DNA of 64,000 bases from positions 548,806 to 612,805 of the forward strand of contig NZ_HE997643.1 in assembly GCF_000312485.1 (NCBI RefSeq), in the 5' to 3' direction. The position numbers were made by a program, and so were the translations under genes. This document shows, piece by piece, positions 8,779-18,376 of the stretch (position 1 is the stretch's first letter; the number at the start of each line of letters is the position of its first letter). The notes under the pieces were generated by a model. That model had not been told where the DNA came from, searched no databases, and saw only the letters and a program-made list of their open reading frames with translations. Origin of the DNA: Yersinia massiliensis CCUG 53443. GTDB lineage: Bacteria; Pseudomonadota; Gammaproteobacteria; Enterobacterales; Enterobacteriaceae.

Positions 8779-10326
8779 TTAAATAAAAAAGTCAGGATAC
8801 TTCTGCCCCAACAAGGTTTGCAGTTGCTGATGATCCAACCCCTCTATATCTTGAAGAAATTCCTCGGTAGGGATTTTCTTTTTCGCCCGTGAAAGTCCAT
8901 GTTTGCCAAGCAGCGAGATGTCATCACGGCTCAAATAGAAATTCACTTTAATGTAATCCAACTGATAGTACTTCAGGTAGCTGGATATTTTATTGGTGAA
9001 GGTAATGAGCAAATCAAAAGGCGTCTGTTCCAACGTGTGCAACTCGTTAATATTGACACAGCAAAGGATCTCAATATGGAAGTGCGATTTCAAAACCTCT
9101 TTGAAATAGCCGACCTTACTTTCCGAAGAATTGGTCACAATAATAATGCGTTTCTTATATTCGCTGTGAACCCGATTCTGCAATTCATATTTCTTTAGGA
9201 TTAAGACGAGTGTTGACAGATGCACCGTCGAAAATGTGGTCTGATAATAGTGCGCAACGGCTGAGGTGGCCTGAAACACTGCCTGATATAACAGGGCATG
9301 CCGAGTCTGGACCTCATGCAGTTTTTTGTCGTCGAAGTATAAATTGAACTTGCTTTGTACGATGGTGGAATAGATGAACTGATAAACCTCAGCAAAGAAC
9401 GGCGATGCGTTGTGTATTTCAGCGCGTAATAGCGGGGAAATGTACTCACAAAAATGCCTGACCAGTATGACTAGCTTAGGGTCATAGACATCAAATGGAC
9501 GCCAAGTGTAGGTCAATGAGGAGATCAGAAGATCAAGAAAGCGATTTTCATGTTCATTGTCCAGCAGTGCGAAATCGAGCGACTGAATAAAGTTGAGATT
9601 ATGGCTGTGGGTAATCTCGTGCCCACGCCGCCGACGTTGCAGGGCAATACTCATGTACACCAGAAAATATTTCTTGCTGTTGTAACCTAGCGTGATCTTG
9701 TTGCTTAGTCGTTGCTGATAAATCTCGGCGGCAGTGCGGATCTCCGATTGGCACTCGCTCAGAAACTGCGTCGCAATCGATTTATTGATTGGTTCGTTAG
9801 CTTTGTGTGGCACCAGCAGATGACCTTCACCAATTTCTACGGTTTTGAGAATAGTCAGGCAGATAGCGATACGTAGGTGAATTTCGTCACCCTCTAGCCG
9901 CGACCCTTGTTTGTGAATAGTGGTAATAGCGAGATGGTTGCTCTGCAGAAATGCCAATAGCGGCTGATTATCATTTTTGAGGGTGGTGGGGCTAACATTG
10001 AACTTCCGATAGTATTCGCTTTTATTCACCACATCCCGCAGGGACAATGCCACGCAGAGATCCTTAATGCGTTCCTCCCCAGTGGTTATGTAGCGGTTAA
10101 AAGGAATATGCTCTAGGAAATCGATATATTCTCGATAAGTAATGGCCGTAATGATCGACGCCCCCTCGATATGAAGGTGGTAGGCGGGCTTAAGAAATTC
10201 GTTAATTTCTTTCATTGCTCGCTTTAGTGTCGACGTGGTTTTGCCGAATTTGGTCGTAATATCTTTGATTAATACAGGGCTGTGCTCCTGAATATATTTT
10301 AAGAATGACAGGTCAAAGCTGTTCAT
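8779..10326 (-). CDS. PTS-regulated transcriptional activator (BglG/MtlR type)
   Basis: 515 residues. The N-terminus reads as two helix-turn-helix segments (residues about 5-60 and 85-150, with TTLKNDNQPLLAFLQ). A long helical middle follows, of the kind seen in PRD domains, although the diagnostic conserved histidines are not obvious. The C-terminus (about 390-515) resembles a IIB domain with RIIIVTNSSESKVGYFKEVLK. Relatives such as MtlR and LicR activate PTS operons and are switched by phosphorylation. It faces the PTS-lyase-deacetylase operon tail to tail and is its likely regulator. No RNA-binding CAT domain is evident, so DNA-binding activation is more likely than antitermination. Confidence 0.75.
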   Translation of the reverse strand: MNSFDLSFLKYIQEHSPVLIKDITTKFGKTTSTLKRAMKEINEFLKPAYHLHIEGASIITAITYREYIDFLEHIPFNRYITTGEERIKDLCVALSLRDVVNKSEYYRKFNVSPTTLKNDNQPLLAFLQSNHLAITTIHKQGSRLEGDEIHLRIAICLTILKTVEIGEGHLLVPHKANEPINKSIATQFLSECQSEIRTAAEIYQQRLSNKITLGYNSKKYFLVYMSIALQRRRRGHEITHSHNLNFIQSLDFALLDNEHENRFLDLLISSLTYTWRPFDVYDPKLVILVRHFCEYISPLLRAEIHNASPFFAEVYQFIYSTIVQSKFNLYFDDKKLHEVQTRHALLYQAVFQATSAVAHYYQTTFSTVHLSTLVLILKKYELQNRVHSEYKKRIIIVTNSSESKVGYFKEVLKSHFHIEILCCVNINELHTLEQTPFDLLITFTNKISSYLKYYQLDYIKVNFYLSRDDISLLGKHGLSRAKKKIPTEEFLQDIEGLDHQQLQTLLGQKYPDFFI

Positions 10327-11102
10327 TGTTGCATCTCAACATCGAATCTTACTTCAAAGCCATTTGCGGATATCTGAGAGTACCGAAATTAACAGGTTCT
10401 GTCTGTGAACTCGGTCGGCAGGAAAAATGAACCATCGACAAAAAATCGGCCTTAACACTGGGTTAGAACACGACACGTACGCAGGCGGGGATTTGAATCG
10501 CACAGGGTTTATGCGTGCTCTTGGTCGTCAATCCCGTATTAGTCGTACCTCCGAACAGCCCAAAGAATGAGGCTGCGCTGAAAATATCGATGTATGAAAA
10601 AGCGCACTCCGTTTATCACCGTGGGTTATTTGCTATAGAGTGTGTGGTCATATTATTAATCGTGGTATTAGATGACTGCTTTGAATATCTACCCTACTGA
10701 TATGTAGGTATTCACTTTATAGGAGGAGGCCACAAATGGAGTTGATTTCGTCATGTTTAAGAATATTCTGGTGAGAGTATATTCTCAACTCGTAATTATC
10801 TGAGCGCAATCTAATAATGGATCAGCCCATTGAGGGAGTATTTGGCATCAATAGATTACGATTTGCTATGGAAACCCTGCATGCAGCAGCGTTTTATTTC
10901 ATCATGTCTTAAGCTATGATGTTGGCTTTAATTATAAAAGTTATCATTGCAAGCGAAAGATAAATCGGTAAATTTATATGTATTTTTTTATACTATACAT
11001 TGGTGATTAGATTGTTCTGTATTATGGTGGTCGAATTTACTTGTTGTTTTTCCTTTGATATAATAATATTGAAAAAATTTATTATATTGTGAGAGTGCCG
11101 TA
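10327..11102. other. Intergenic region before the first luxI
   Basis: 776 bases between the divergent PTS regulator and luxI. I see no convincing gene; the short open frames have unlikely composition and no ribosome sites. It holds an imperfect 10-bp inverted repeat, GAATATCTAC (10683-10692) / GTAGGTATTC (10704-10713), and a palindrome CTGCATGCAG at 10877-10886. The 250 bases next to luxI are very A+T-rich. Confidence 0.6.
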
Positions 11103-11807
11103 ATGATGGATTTCTTTGCTTTAGATTATGATTCTTTATCCAAAAGAAAATCGAGTGAGTTATTTTCCCTAAGAAAAAAAACATTTAAAGATCGCCTTAA
11201 CTGGAGAGTAGATTGTGAAGAAAATATGGAATTCGATGGCTATGATAATAAAAACACCACCTACATCTTAGGTGCATATAATGATGCTGTTATCTGCAGT
11301 TTAAGGTTTATAGAAACAAAATTTCCTAATATGATAATCGATACTTTTAGACCTTATTTTAAAAACTTAAGTTTACCGGAAGGGAACTATGTTGAAGCTA
11401 GTCGGTTGTTTATTGATAAAGAGAGGGTAAAATCGCTTTGTCTTCAACAACATCCTATCAGCTTGATTCTTTTTTTATCGATGATCAATTATGCAAAAAA
11501 AATGAGTTATCAAGGTATTTATGCGATTGTTAGCCATCCCATGCTGATTATTTTCCAGCGTTCTGGCTGGCAGATTTCTGTTGTTGAAACGGGGCTTTCA
11601 GAGAAAAACCAAAATATTTATCTAATTTATATGCCTGTGGATGAATATAACCAGCAGATCTTAATCAACCGCATCAATGAAACCCCGTTCATCTTGAATG
11701 GAAATTTAAATGCTTGGCCATTATCATTCAGTAGTAGGGAAAACCGGTCTGATAAGGTTCAATTCGATCCCGAGCCTTATGGCGTGCTTGGCATTGGTAA
11801 CACCTAG
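11103..11807 (+). CDS. LuxI-family N-acyl-homoserine lactone synthase (first pair)
   Basis: 234 residues, with GAGAG seven bases before the ATG. Conserved catalytic-cleft residues are present: LRKKTFKDRLNW (Arg, Phe, Trp), EFDGYDN (acidic pair), SLRFIE and EASRLFID. The enzyme joins an acyl group from acyl-ACP to S-adenosylmethionine to make an AHL signal. It resembles EsaI and YenI/YpsI. At the position equivalent to EsaI Thr140, which favours 3-oxo chains, it has Ala (IYAIVSHPM). The C-terminus runs about 20 residues past the usual family end and overlaps the convergent luxR by 84 bases. Species-specific symbols (ypsI, yenI, yspI) cannot be assigned from the sequence alone. Confidence 0.93.
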   Translation: MMDFFALDYDSLSKRKSSELFSLRKKTFKDRLNWRVDCEENMEFDGYDNKNTTYILGAYNDAVICSLRFIETKFPNMIIDTFRPYFKNLSLPEGNYVEASRLFIDKERVKSLCLQQHPISLILFLSMINYAKKMSYQGIYAIVSHPMLIIFQRSGWQISVVETGLSEKNQNIYLIYMPVDEYNQQILINRINETPFILNGNLNAWPLSFSSRENRSDKVQFDPEPYGVLGIGNT

Positions 11808-12467
11808 TTTTTTGACCGCATTACCAATATGATATTTTACTGTGGTGAGCTTAATGCCTAAAATAAGGGCAATTTCCTGATAGGATTTTCCCATGCTCGC
11901 CCAGTAAAGTATTTCATTTTCACGTTCGGAGAATAACTCTTTGGGGGCTGTTTTCTCTAGATTACTTGCGGCACTAAACTCTTGGTAAAGTGTTAGCAAT
12001 TTCTCGTGCGTTGTTAATAATAACATTTGAAGATCGTTTTTTTTGTCTGCGATTAACGCTTCTATATCATCATCACAAGTGTCATCAATTATCATAGACA
12101 GAACAACAAGGTTATGATGGTGGTCGTGAAGGACAAAGGTATATCCACTAATGACGTTATAATTTTTTGCCATATCAAAAATTTTCGGCATTTTTAACCC
12201 TGAGCTGATCATTAAATTCTCATCCCAAGGGAAGGGGGTAACACGGTACGATGCTGTAATAAGGACAGGGTCTATGAATTGATAATTATTTTTAGTGTAA
12301 AACTCAAACCATTCAGTTCTATTCGATATAATTGCAAAGTTTGTGGGGTTTTTTTTGTTCATTATTGCATAGGCATATTTGATGTTGTTAAAGGGTTTTA
12401 GGTTTTTCTCCAAATAGCTTTTTATGGACGCATTAATATAAGTATTGCTAAAAAATGAACTTGACAC
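11724..12467 (-). CDS. LuxR-family AHL-responsive regulator (first pair)
   Basis: 247 residues from a GTG start with AAGGAG eight bases upstream. The N-terminal autoinducer domain keeps the ligand-pocket residues: W and Y in EWFEFYTKNNY, D-P in FIDPVL, W in FPWDEN and G in [10 protein letters not shown]. The C-terminal LuxR helix-turn-helix is [37 protein letters not shown], split here around the conserved E, L and G. The tail-to-tail overlap with luxI is typical of the EsaR/YenR group, whose members can bind DNA without ligand and are released by the AHL. Repressor behaviour here is inferred from that kinship. Confidence 0.93.
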   Translation of the reverse strand: MSSSFFSNTYINASIKSYLEKNLKPFNNIKYAYAIMNKKNPTNFAIISNRTEWFEFYTKNNYQFIDPVLITASYRVTPFPWDENLMISSGLKMPKIFDMAKNYNVISGYTFVLHDHHHNLVVLSMIIDDTCDDDIEALIADKKNDLQMLLLTTHEKLLTLYQEFSAASNLEKTAPKELFSERENEILYWASMGKSYQEIALILGIKLTTVKYHIGNAVKKLGVTNAKHAIRLGIELNLIRPVFPTTE

Positions 12468-12833
12468 CCGTCATCTCCTTGAACGAAATCCATTATAGTT
12501 TCAATAGTATAACATAAGATTGATACTGTATGAATCTCTCTTCTGACGTCGAGCTGGAATTCATAATATTAGAATGAGGAAGTTATACTAATTGCTTTCG
12601 AGCTATAATGCATGAATATGTCATACAAGTGTTAGTCTCTGTCAAGCAGAGAGGAAGAATAGCCAAATTTGAATATATCTGCTTTAGCATAATCAATATT
12701 GAGTTTGATGAGTGTGTCAGCGCGCCTTGCTATTCCTTTCTTCGGGCGAGCATCATCGACCAAATGATAATTAGCTCGTATTATTTATTAAATAACAATG
12801 GGATAAGTTGCTAGGATTTATGAGTATGCAAAA

Positions 12834-12863
12834 AGTCTCATTCGACTTTCACCGAATGAGACT
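12834..12863 (-). terminator. Rho-independent terminator, minus strand, with no obvious gene upstream
   Basis: An 11-bp perfect stem, AGTCTCATTCG / CGAATGAGACT, with an 8-base loop. Read on the minus strand it is followed by a run of five T. No protein gene lies just upstream on that strand, so it may end an unannotated transcript or be a remnant. Confidence 0.55.
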
Positions 12864-13023
12864 AAAAATTGACAGGTTATTAACTATTAGTAATAATGCT
12901 TAAAAACTTCCTTGGTGTTGGCCAAATTGGCTTCTGAACCTTTAAGTGGGATCAGTTTTTACGGGTAAAACATTTCGTTCTTGTGCGTAAACAATAAGGT
13001 GTTTTGTTAATGAATGCTAGATG

Positions 13024-13056
13024 GATTAAAGTACAGTCAAGCACTGTACTTTAATC
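13024..13056. repeat. 14-bp perfect inverted repeat
   Basis: Arms GATTAAAGTACAGT (13024-13037) and ACTGTACTTTAATC (13043-13056) around a 5-base loop. No T run follows, so it is not a standard terminator. It could be a regulator site, an RNA structure or a mobile-element end. Confidence 0.6.
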
Positions 13057-13948
13057 GATAAACACCTTCAGATCGTACTTTTTCATGCTTCATTAGGTGC
13101 GTCAATTCGGCGTGTTCACCAAGTTTTCAGGTTCTGTTGGCCATCCTCCGTCAGCTCCGTATCGCCACATATTCTTTTGACCTATGTTGTAGTAGGGAAA
13201 GAGGATTCATTATTTTTCTGATAGATATGGCATGCCCGCATACAAAAGCATGGCGTTACTCGGTCAGGATACAAATCATGAAAGCGGCCAAAACCATTTC
13301 AGTTCTATACCACCGCGAATCCCGATTCCCATCAGCAGATGAGTACCACTGCATTGATGTGGACTTTTGATCAACTGTTCTACAACGAGGCCGTATATTA
13401 AAGATAATTGAACAATGGATACTCAGATTTCCATTGTTGTCGGTACTAAAATGACCGATGTTGTTCCCCACAACAGACACATAGTGCTTGCCAAGGCCAT
13501 GGCCAAGATTGACAATTTTTGTGGCAGGTATGACTCGCTCCCATAGCGACGCAAGAGAATGTCGGTGCTGCAATATGTCGGTACAGCAATAGTAAATGAA
13601 AGGATAGCAGGGCCATATTTTATATATCTTAGGAATATTAATACTAAGATTCTATTTTTTATTGGGCATTCTCAATCCAATATATCATTATATTAAAATT
13701 AATCATGGCATCAAACTACAAGTAGCCTTTATTGATGTATGATTGATGGTATATCGGGATAATAGAATGATAGAGTGAGATTGCTATTTAAATTAATAGA
13801 ATTCTGAAGTGATAAAGAGAGTATTACTGTTTTTTTAGACTTACCTGAAATAGCCTAAATAGCTACCATTGGTGTCTTAGCAGGGCGTCATGTTAGTACG
13901 CTATCAGTCAAAATTTCTAATGGCATTTCTTGTTTTAGCTATGAATCA

Positions 13949-14001
13949 ATGCCTCAGTACGACAAACAATGCCTCAGTACCACAAAAAATGCCTCAGTGA
14001 C
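13949..14001 (+). repeat. 20-bp tandem repeat, about 2.6 copies
   Basis: Units start at 13949, 13969 and 13989, each beginning AATGCCTCAGT. The first two continue ACGACAAAC and ACCACAAAA; the third breaks off after the core. The period is exactly 20 bp. There is no spacer structure, so this is not a CRISPR array. Confidence 0.7.
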
Positions 14002-14458
14002 TTTCAACGTTGATTCAAACTCATAGCGATAGTTGCGTAGCGTCGAAGCAATGCTGCTTCTCACATTCTCAATTCAATAATCATCTTTTGTATCTTTCGC
14101 TGCTGAATGGATCACCCACCACGAGAAAAGAGCAATAACCGCCAAAAACGCGACAATAATCAACAATACTATCAATGTCTTATACCTATCTATCTCATGT
14201 CGATAATCTTCATTGTGATTCTTATGACAAATAAAACAGTATCAAATGAATCATTTTTGATGACCGCCCGATAGCAATTATCGATCTCAGGAGAAGAGTA
14301 TAGAGATGTTTTTCAAGAAAATACAAAATTGCACGACATTCAGATAAATCCATCGACTACCTATAAAGAGGTATATCATTGACTTTTATGCAAAAATGTT
14401 TCGCTACAGCGTTTTATTTGAGCTACTTCATAAAAGTGAATACCCACACAAAAATTGT

Positions 14459-14472
14459 TTGATCTAAAACAA
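14459..14472 (+). promoter_or_regulatory. FNR-like site upstream of nrfA
   Basis: TTGATCTAAAACAA matches the FNR consensus TTGAT-N4-ATCAA at 9 of 10 defined positions. It lies about 190 bases before the proposed nrfA start, in the only sizeable upstream space. FNR activation of nrf in low oxygen is established in E. coli; use of this site here is inferred. Confidence 0.55.
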
Positions 14473-14663
14473 GCATTCTCACTACTACAAATCTTTTATG
14501 GCAAAACCTCCTTAATATCGCCTTAACCCAATGGGTGTTATCAGTCTGAGGCTCTCGCTTGGCTGAGCATTTCTCCTCCTATTACGGGTTTAAAAATAAA
14601 AATAACTATCTGGTGCGGACACTGACAGCGTCCGGGATGGAAAAATACACTGGAGTAAATATT

Positions 14664-16082
14664 GTGAGCAAATTGATTAGACAGATGTCGGTAGGGATAT
14701 TGGCTCTTTTGGCGATAGGGTGGGCATTTTCTCTGGCGGCAGCACCGACGCCACCGATTGAGGCCCGCAACGATAAATTCGCTGAGCAGCATATTGATCA
14801 GTTCACTTCTTGGCTAAAAACCAAAGAGAGTGGACCCCGTGAAGATGCCTTAGCAGAAGACCCAAACTTGGTCATCCTTTGGGCGGGTTATCCCTTCGCG
14901 AAAGATTATAACAAGCCTCGTGGACACTATTATGCTGTCACTGATGTGCGGGAAACGTTGCGTACAGCTGCACCGAAAACCGCCGAGGATGGCCCTTTAC
15001 CCATGGCATGTTGGAGTTGTAAAAGCCCGGATGTCGCTCGCTTAATCAATGAACAGGGCGAAGAAGGTTACTTCAAAGGAACATGGGCCAGAGGCGGGCC
15101 GGAAGTGGTCAATCAGTTAGGTTGCGCGGACTGCCATGATACCGCGTCAGCCGATTTTGCGGCGGGCAAACCTGCATTGGTGTTATCTCGCCCTTATGCA
15201 GAGCGCGCGTTGCAATCTATCAATAAGCCTTTCGATCATGCCAGCCGTCTAGACCAACAATCCATGGTTTGCAGTCAGTGCCATGTTGAATATCACTTCG
15301 CGGGTAAAGACAAAGCGGTGAAATTCCCTTGGGACAAAGGCACCGACGTGGAATCAATGGAGAAATATTATGATGAAATCGCATTCTCTGATTGGATTCA
15401 TCCGCTTTCTAAAACCCCAATGTTAAAAGCACAGCATCCTGAGTATGAAACTTGGCGCGCTGGTATTCACGGCAAAAATAATGTCAGTTGTATCGATTGC
15501 CATATGCCGAAAATTCAAAACGCGGCGGGCAAAGTCTATACCGATCACCAAATTCGTAATCCTTTCGAGAGTTTCGAAACCACTTGCGTTAATTGCCATA
15601 CCCAAGACAAAAAAACGTTGCAGGACATCGTCGCTGAACGTAAAGCCAGCATTCAGGAAATGAAACTGAATGTCGAAAAACAACTGGTCCATGCGCATTA
15701 CGAAGCCAAAGCAGCTTGGGATGCCGGCGCGACTGAAGAAGAAATGAAGCCTATCTTGCAAGATATCCGTCATGCGCAGTGGCGTTGGGACTATGCCATC
15801 GCTTCCCACGGCATTCATATGCATGCCCCTGATGTTGGTTTGAAAGTGCTGGGTGGTGCGTTGAATAAAGCCGCCGATGCGCGTACCAAACTGACGCGCC
15901 TGCTCGCAACGAAAGGCATTAGCCACGAGATCCCGTTGCCGGATATTTCGACCAAACTCAATGCGCAAAAAGCGTTGGGAATGGATATGGATAAGCTGAA
16001 TCGCGAGAAACAGGAGTTTCTGCAACAAGTGGTGCCAGCCTGGGATGATCAGGCCCGAAAAGCAGGCCGTTTGAGCCAGTAA
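14664..16082 (+). CDS. nrfA: Cytochrome c552 nitrite reductase, catalytic subunit NrfA
   Basis: 472 residues from a GTG at 14664, chosen because GGAG lies eight bases before it and the protein then opens with a normal signal peptide ([26 protein letters not shown], split by its hydrophobic core). The open frame continues upstream to 14559 but would bury the signal peptide. Five haem sites are visible: the special active-site CWSCK with lysine ligand, then CADCH, CSQCH, CIDCH and CVNCH. The periplasmic enzyme reduces nitrite to ammonium with six electrons. It is near full-length (E. coli has 478 residues) and highly similar throughout. First gene of the nrf operon. Confidence 0.97.
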   Translation: MSKLIRQMSVGILALLAIGWAFSLAAAPTPPIEARNDKFAEQHIDQFTSWLKTKESGPREDALAEDPNLVILWAGYPFAKDYNKPRGHYYAVTDVRETLRTAAPKTAEDGPLPMACWSCKSPDVARLINEQGEEGYFKGTWARGGPEVVNQLGCADCHDTASADFAAGKPALVLSRPYAERALQSINKPFDHASRLDQQSMVCSQCHVEYHFAGKDKAVKFPWDKGTDVESMEKYYDEIAFSDWIHPLSKTPMLKAQHPEYETWRAGIHGKNNVSCIDCHMPKIQNAAGKVYTDHQIRNPFESFETTCVNCHTQDKKTLQDIVAERKASIQEMKLNVEKQLVHAHYEAKAAWDAGATEEEMKPILQDIRHAQWRWDYAIASHGIHMHAPDVGLKVLGGALNKAADARTKLTRLLATKGISHEIPLPDISTKLNAQKALGMDMDKLNREKQEFLQQVVPAWDDQARKAGRLSQ

Positions 16083-16166
16083 GCGGCGTTCCGGTGAACG
16101 ACTTTCACCGGATCTCTTCTAGGGACAACTGGCTCCATACGGGGCCATAGCAAAGGTGGAATCACT

Positions 16167-16733
16167 ATGCGCGTTTTACGTTCATTCTGTTCAGCAGCGC
16201 TGCTGGCAGTGTTGACCTTGTGCACGCTGCCCAGCCACGCCACAACACAGACCGCACCACCGCAAGCGGCGGATTCGCGTCATGTTGTGACGCCGCAGCG
16301 CGATCCAGATGCGGCTTGCACCCAGTGCCACAAAGAGCAAAAAGATGAGTTACACGGCAAGCATGCGGGAGCCATTAATCCGAATACGCAATTGGCCGTC
16401 ACTTGTACCAACTGTCATGGTAAAGCCTCACTTCTACACAGAAACGGTGTTAAAGATGTGATGCGTTTTAATAGCGATATGCTGAATGCCGATAAAGCGA
16501 TGTTCAGCGTATCGCAACAAAACAGTGTCTGCATGAGTTGTCATCAGCCGGAGAAATTACGAGAGGCATTTTGGCCCCATGATGTGCATATGCTGAAGCT
16601 GTCTTGTGTCAGTTGCCATCAGTTGCACCCAAAAACAGATCCGATGCAGGGTTTGGATGACAAAGGTCGGGTCAAGATCTGCGTGGATTGCCATCGTCGC
16701 CAGCAGGAGCTGATACCGAAGGAAACACCATGA
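16167..16733 (+). CDS. nrfB: Pentahaem cytochrome NrfB, electron donor to NrfA
   Basis: 188 residues with an N-terminal signal peptide ([14 protein letters not shown]) and five CxxCH haem sites: CTQCH, CTNCH, CMSCH, CVSCH and CVDCH. In E. coli NrfB passes electrons from the NrfCD membrane complex to NrfA in the periplasm. It starts 84 bases after nrfA, and its TGA overlaps the nrfC ATG. No defects seen. Confidence 0.95.
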   Translation: MRVLRSFCSAALLAVLTLCTLPSHATTQTAPPQAADSRHVVTPQRDPDAACTQCHKEQKDELHGKHAGAINPNTQLAVTCTNCHGKASLLHRNGVKDVMRFNSDMLNADKAMFSVSQQNSVCMSCHQPEKLREAFWPHDVHMLKLSCVSCHQLHPKTDPMQGLDDKGRVKICVDCHRRQQELIPKETP

Positions 16734-17401
16734 AAACCAATCGTCGTCACTTTATCGTCAGTATGGGGGCGCTGATTTTTATGACCGGTTCGATCGGGCG
16801 TTCATTGGCGCTGAGCGGCACTATTGAAGGTGTGCGTTACGGTATGTTGCATGATGAGACACGCTGTATCGGTTGTACTGCGTGTATGGATGCTTGCCGC
16901 GAAGTCAATCACGTCCCTACGGGCGTCTCGCGGCTCAATATCATTCGCAGCCAGCCTATTGGTGAGTTTCCTGCGGTGAAATATCAGTTCTACCGCCACT
17001 CTTGTCAGCATTGCGATAAAGCCCCTTGCGTGGATGTTTGCCCGACGGGCGCATCCTATCGTGATAAGGCAACGGGCATCGTCGATGTTGATCCTGATCT
17101 CTGCGTCGGCTGCCAGTATTGCATCGCAGCGTGTCCCTATCGGGTGCGCTTTATTCACCCCGTGACGAAAACGGCGGATAAATGCGACTTTTGCCGAAAG
17201 ACCAATCTTAAACAAGGAAAACAGCCTGCCTGTGTGCTGTCTTGCCCTACCAAGGCATTGGTTTTTGGCAATCTGGATGATCCTAACAGTGAACTGGTGA
17301 AACTGTTGCATCAGCGGACGATCTATCGTGCCAAGCTACATCTGGGAACACAGCCGAAGCTGTACCGTGTGCCTTTTCAGTATGGGGAGATTACCGGATG
17401 A
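16730..17401 (+). CDS. nrfC: 4Fe-4S ferredoxin-type subunit NrfC
   Basis: 223 residues from the ATG at 16730, which overlaps the nrfB stop as ATGA and fixes the start. The twin-arginine motif ([10 protein letters not shown]) suggests Tat export. Four clusters of cysteines follow: [37 protein letters not shown] and CDFC...CVLSCP, as in DmsB/PhsB-type iron-sulfur proteins. It carries electrons from the quinol-oxidising NrfD to NrfB. Same length as E. coli NrfC. Confidence 0.95.
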   Translation: MKTNRRHFIVSMGALIFMTGSIGRSLALSGTIEGVRYGMLHDETRCIGCTACMDACREVNHVPTGVSRLNIIRSQPIGEFPAVKYQFYRHSCQHCDKAPCVDVCPTGASYRDKATGIVDVDPDLCVGCQYCIAACPYRVRFIHPVTKTADKCDFCRKTNLKQGKQPACVLSCPTKALVFGNLDDPNSELVKLLHQRTIYRAKLHLGTQPKLYRVPFQYGEITG

Positions 17402-18363
17402 GTCCTAAACCGAATACGCCGTTCCACTTCGAGTCTTTAGTCTGGGATTGGCCGATTGCGATTTATCTGTTTTTAATCGGCGTCTCTGCTGGGATGGTGG
17501 TGGTGAGTTTATTGGTTAAACGGCGGGTGTTGGGGGATGAAGCCGCTCAGAGTGGGTTGCTTAAATCTACCGCCATCATTGCGCCACTGGCCGTTATCTT
17601 CGGCTTGTTTATCTTGATCTTGCACCTCACTCGGCCATGGACTTTCTGGAAACTGATGTTTTTCTACAGCACCAGCTCGGTGATGTCGTTGGGCGTGATG
17701 CTGTTTCAGGTCTATATGGTGGTTTTGCTGGTCTGGTTGGCGGTGATATTCCGCCACTGGTTAGCGGCATTGATCCAGCCTTATGCCAAATTGAACTGGG
17801 TGAGCACTGTACTCAACAAAATCGCACCATTTGAGCGCAAACTTGAACCTTTTATGCTGTTTCTGGCGGTAGCGCTGGGGGCTTATACCGGTTTTCTGCT
17901 ATCGGCATTAAAGAGCTATCCCTTGCTGAATAATCCTGTCTTACCGGTGTTATTCCTGTTCTCTGGCGTCTCTTCAGGGATAGCGGCGATGGTATTGTGT
18001 GCGGTGACATTTTTTAAAGAGCCGATAGACAGTCCTGCACTGGCATTTGTCCATCGACTGGAAAAACCGGTGGTCTGGCTGGAACTATTTCTGTTGTTGG
18101 CATTCTTTACCGGGCTATGGTTTGGTGGCGGCCAGAAAGAAGTTTCGGTGGCTGTCGCGCTTGGGGGCGGCTTCTGGGCGGCCATGTTTTGGTTCTGGGT
18201 GATTGGCTGCGGCATGGTGCTGCCGATGGCACTAAACCAATATTGCAGCCATCGCATACGCCACCGAGTATCATTCTTGATCACCGTATCCGGCTTCAGT
18301 TTGTTCGGCGTATTCGTTCTACGTTTCTTCATTCTTTATGCCGGACAGATGACGGTGGCGTGA
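17398..18363 (+). CDS. nrfD: Membrane quinol-oxidising subunit NrfD
   Basis: 321 residues, starting within the nrfC stop (ATGA). About eight hydrophobic spans, beginning with FHFESLVWDWPIAIYLFLIGVSAG (split at its aromatic start), place it in the NrfD/PsrC family of polytopic quinol dehydrogenases. It anchors NrfC and feeds electrons from menaquinol. Length agrees with E. coli NrfD (318). Confidence 0.95.
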   Translation: MSPKPNTPFHFESLVWDWPIAIYLFLIGVSAGMVVVSLLVKRRVLGDEAAQSGLLKSTAIIAPLAVIFGLFILILHLTRPWTFWKLMFFYSTSSVMSLGVMLFQVYMVVLLVWLAVIFRHWLAALIQPYAKLNWVSTVLNKIAPFERKLEPFMLFLAVALGAYTGFLLSALKSYPLLNNPVLPVLFLFSGVSSGIAAMVLCAVTFFKEPIDSPALAFVHRLEKPVVWLELFLLLAFFTGLWFGGGQKEVSVAVALGGGFWAAMFWFWVIGCGMVLPMALNQYCSHRIRHRVSFLITVSGFSLFGVFVLRFFILYAGQMTVA

Positions 18364-18376
18364 TGAGTGGGCTGAA

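Larger units (their letters stand above)
12468..14663. other. Gene-poor region upstream of nrfA
   Basis: About 2.2 kb without a convincing gene. Open frames at 13137-13370 (+) and 13256-13573 (-) overlap each other, lack ribosome sites and resemble nothing I know; they may be remnants. The region contains a minus-strand terminator-like hairpin (12834-12863), a 14-bp inverted repeat (13024-13056), a 20-bp tandem repeat (13949-14001) and, near the end, the nrf promoter region with an FNR-like site. The stretch 13600-14540 is A+T-rich. Confidence 0.6.

Noticed and set aside
10515-10700. Short plus-strand open frame before luxI
   Set aside because: Unlikely composition and no ribosome site.
13137-13573. 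Overlapping open frames on both strands (77 and 105 residues)
   Set aside because: No ribosome sites, no recognisable domain and mutual overlap; listed only as possible remnants within the gene-poor region.
13949-14001. Possible CRISPR array
   Set aside because: Units are contiguous with no unique spacers, and there are no cas genes.
14559-14663. Upstream extension of nrfA
   Set aside because: It would place 35 polar residues before the signal peptide; the GTG at 14664 with GGAG is better.
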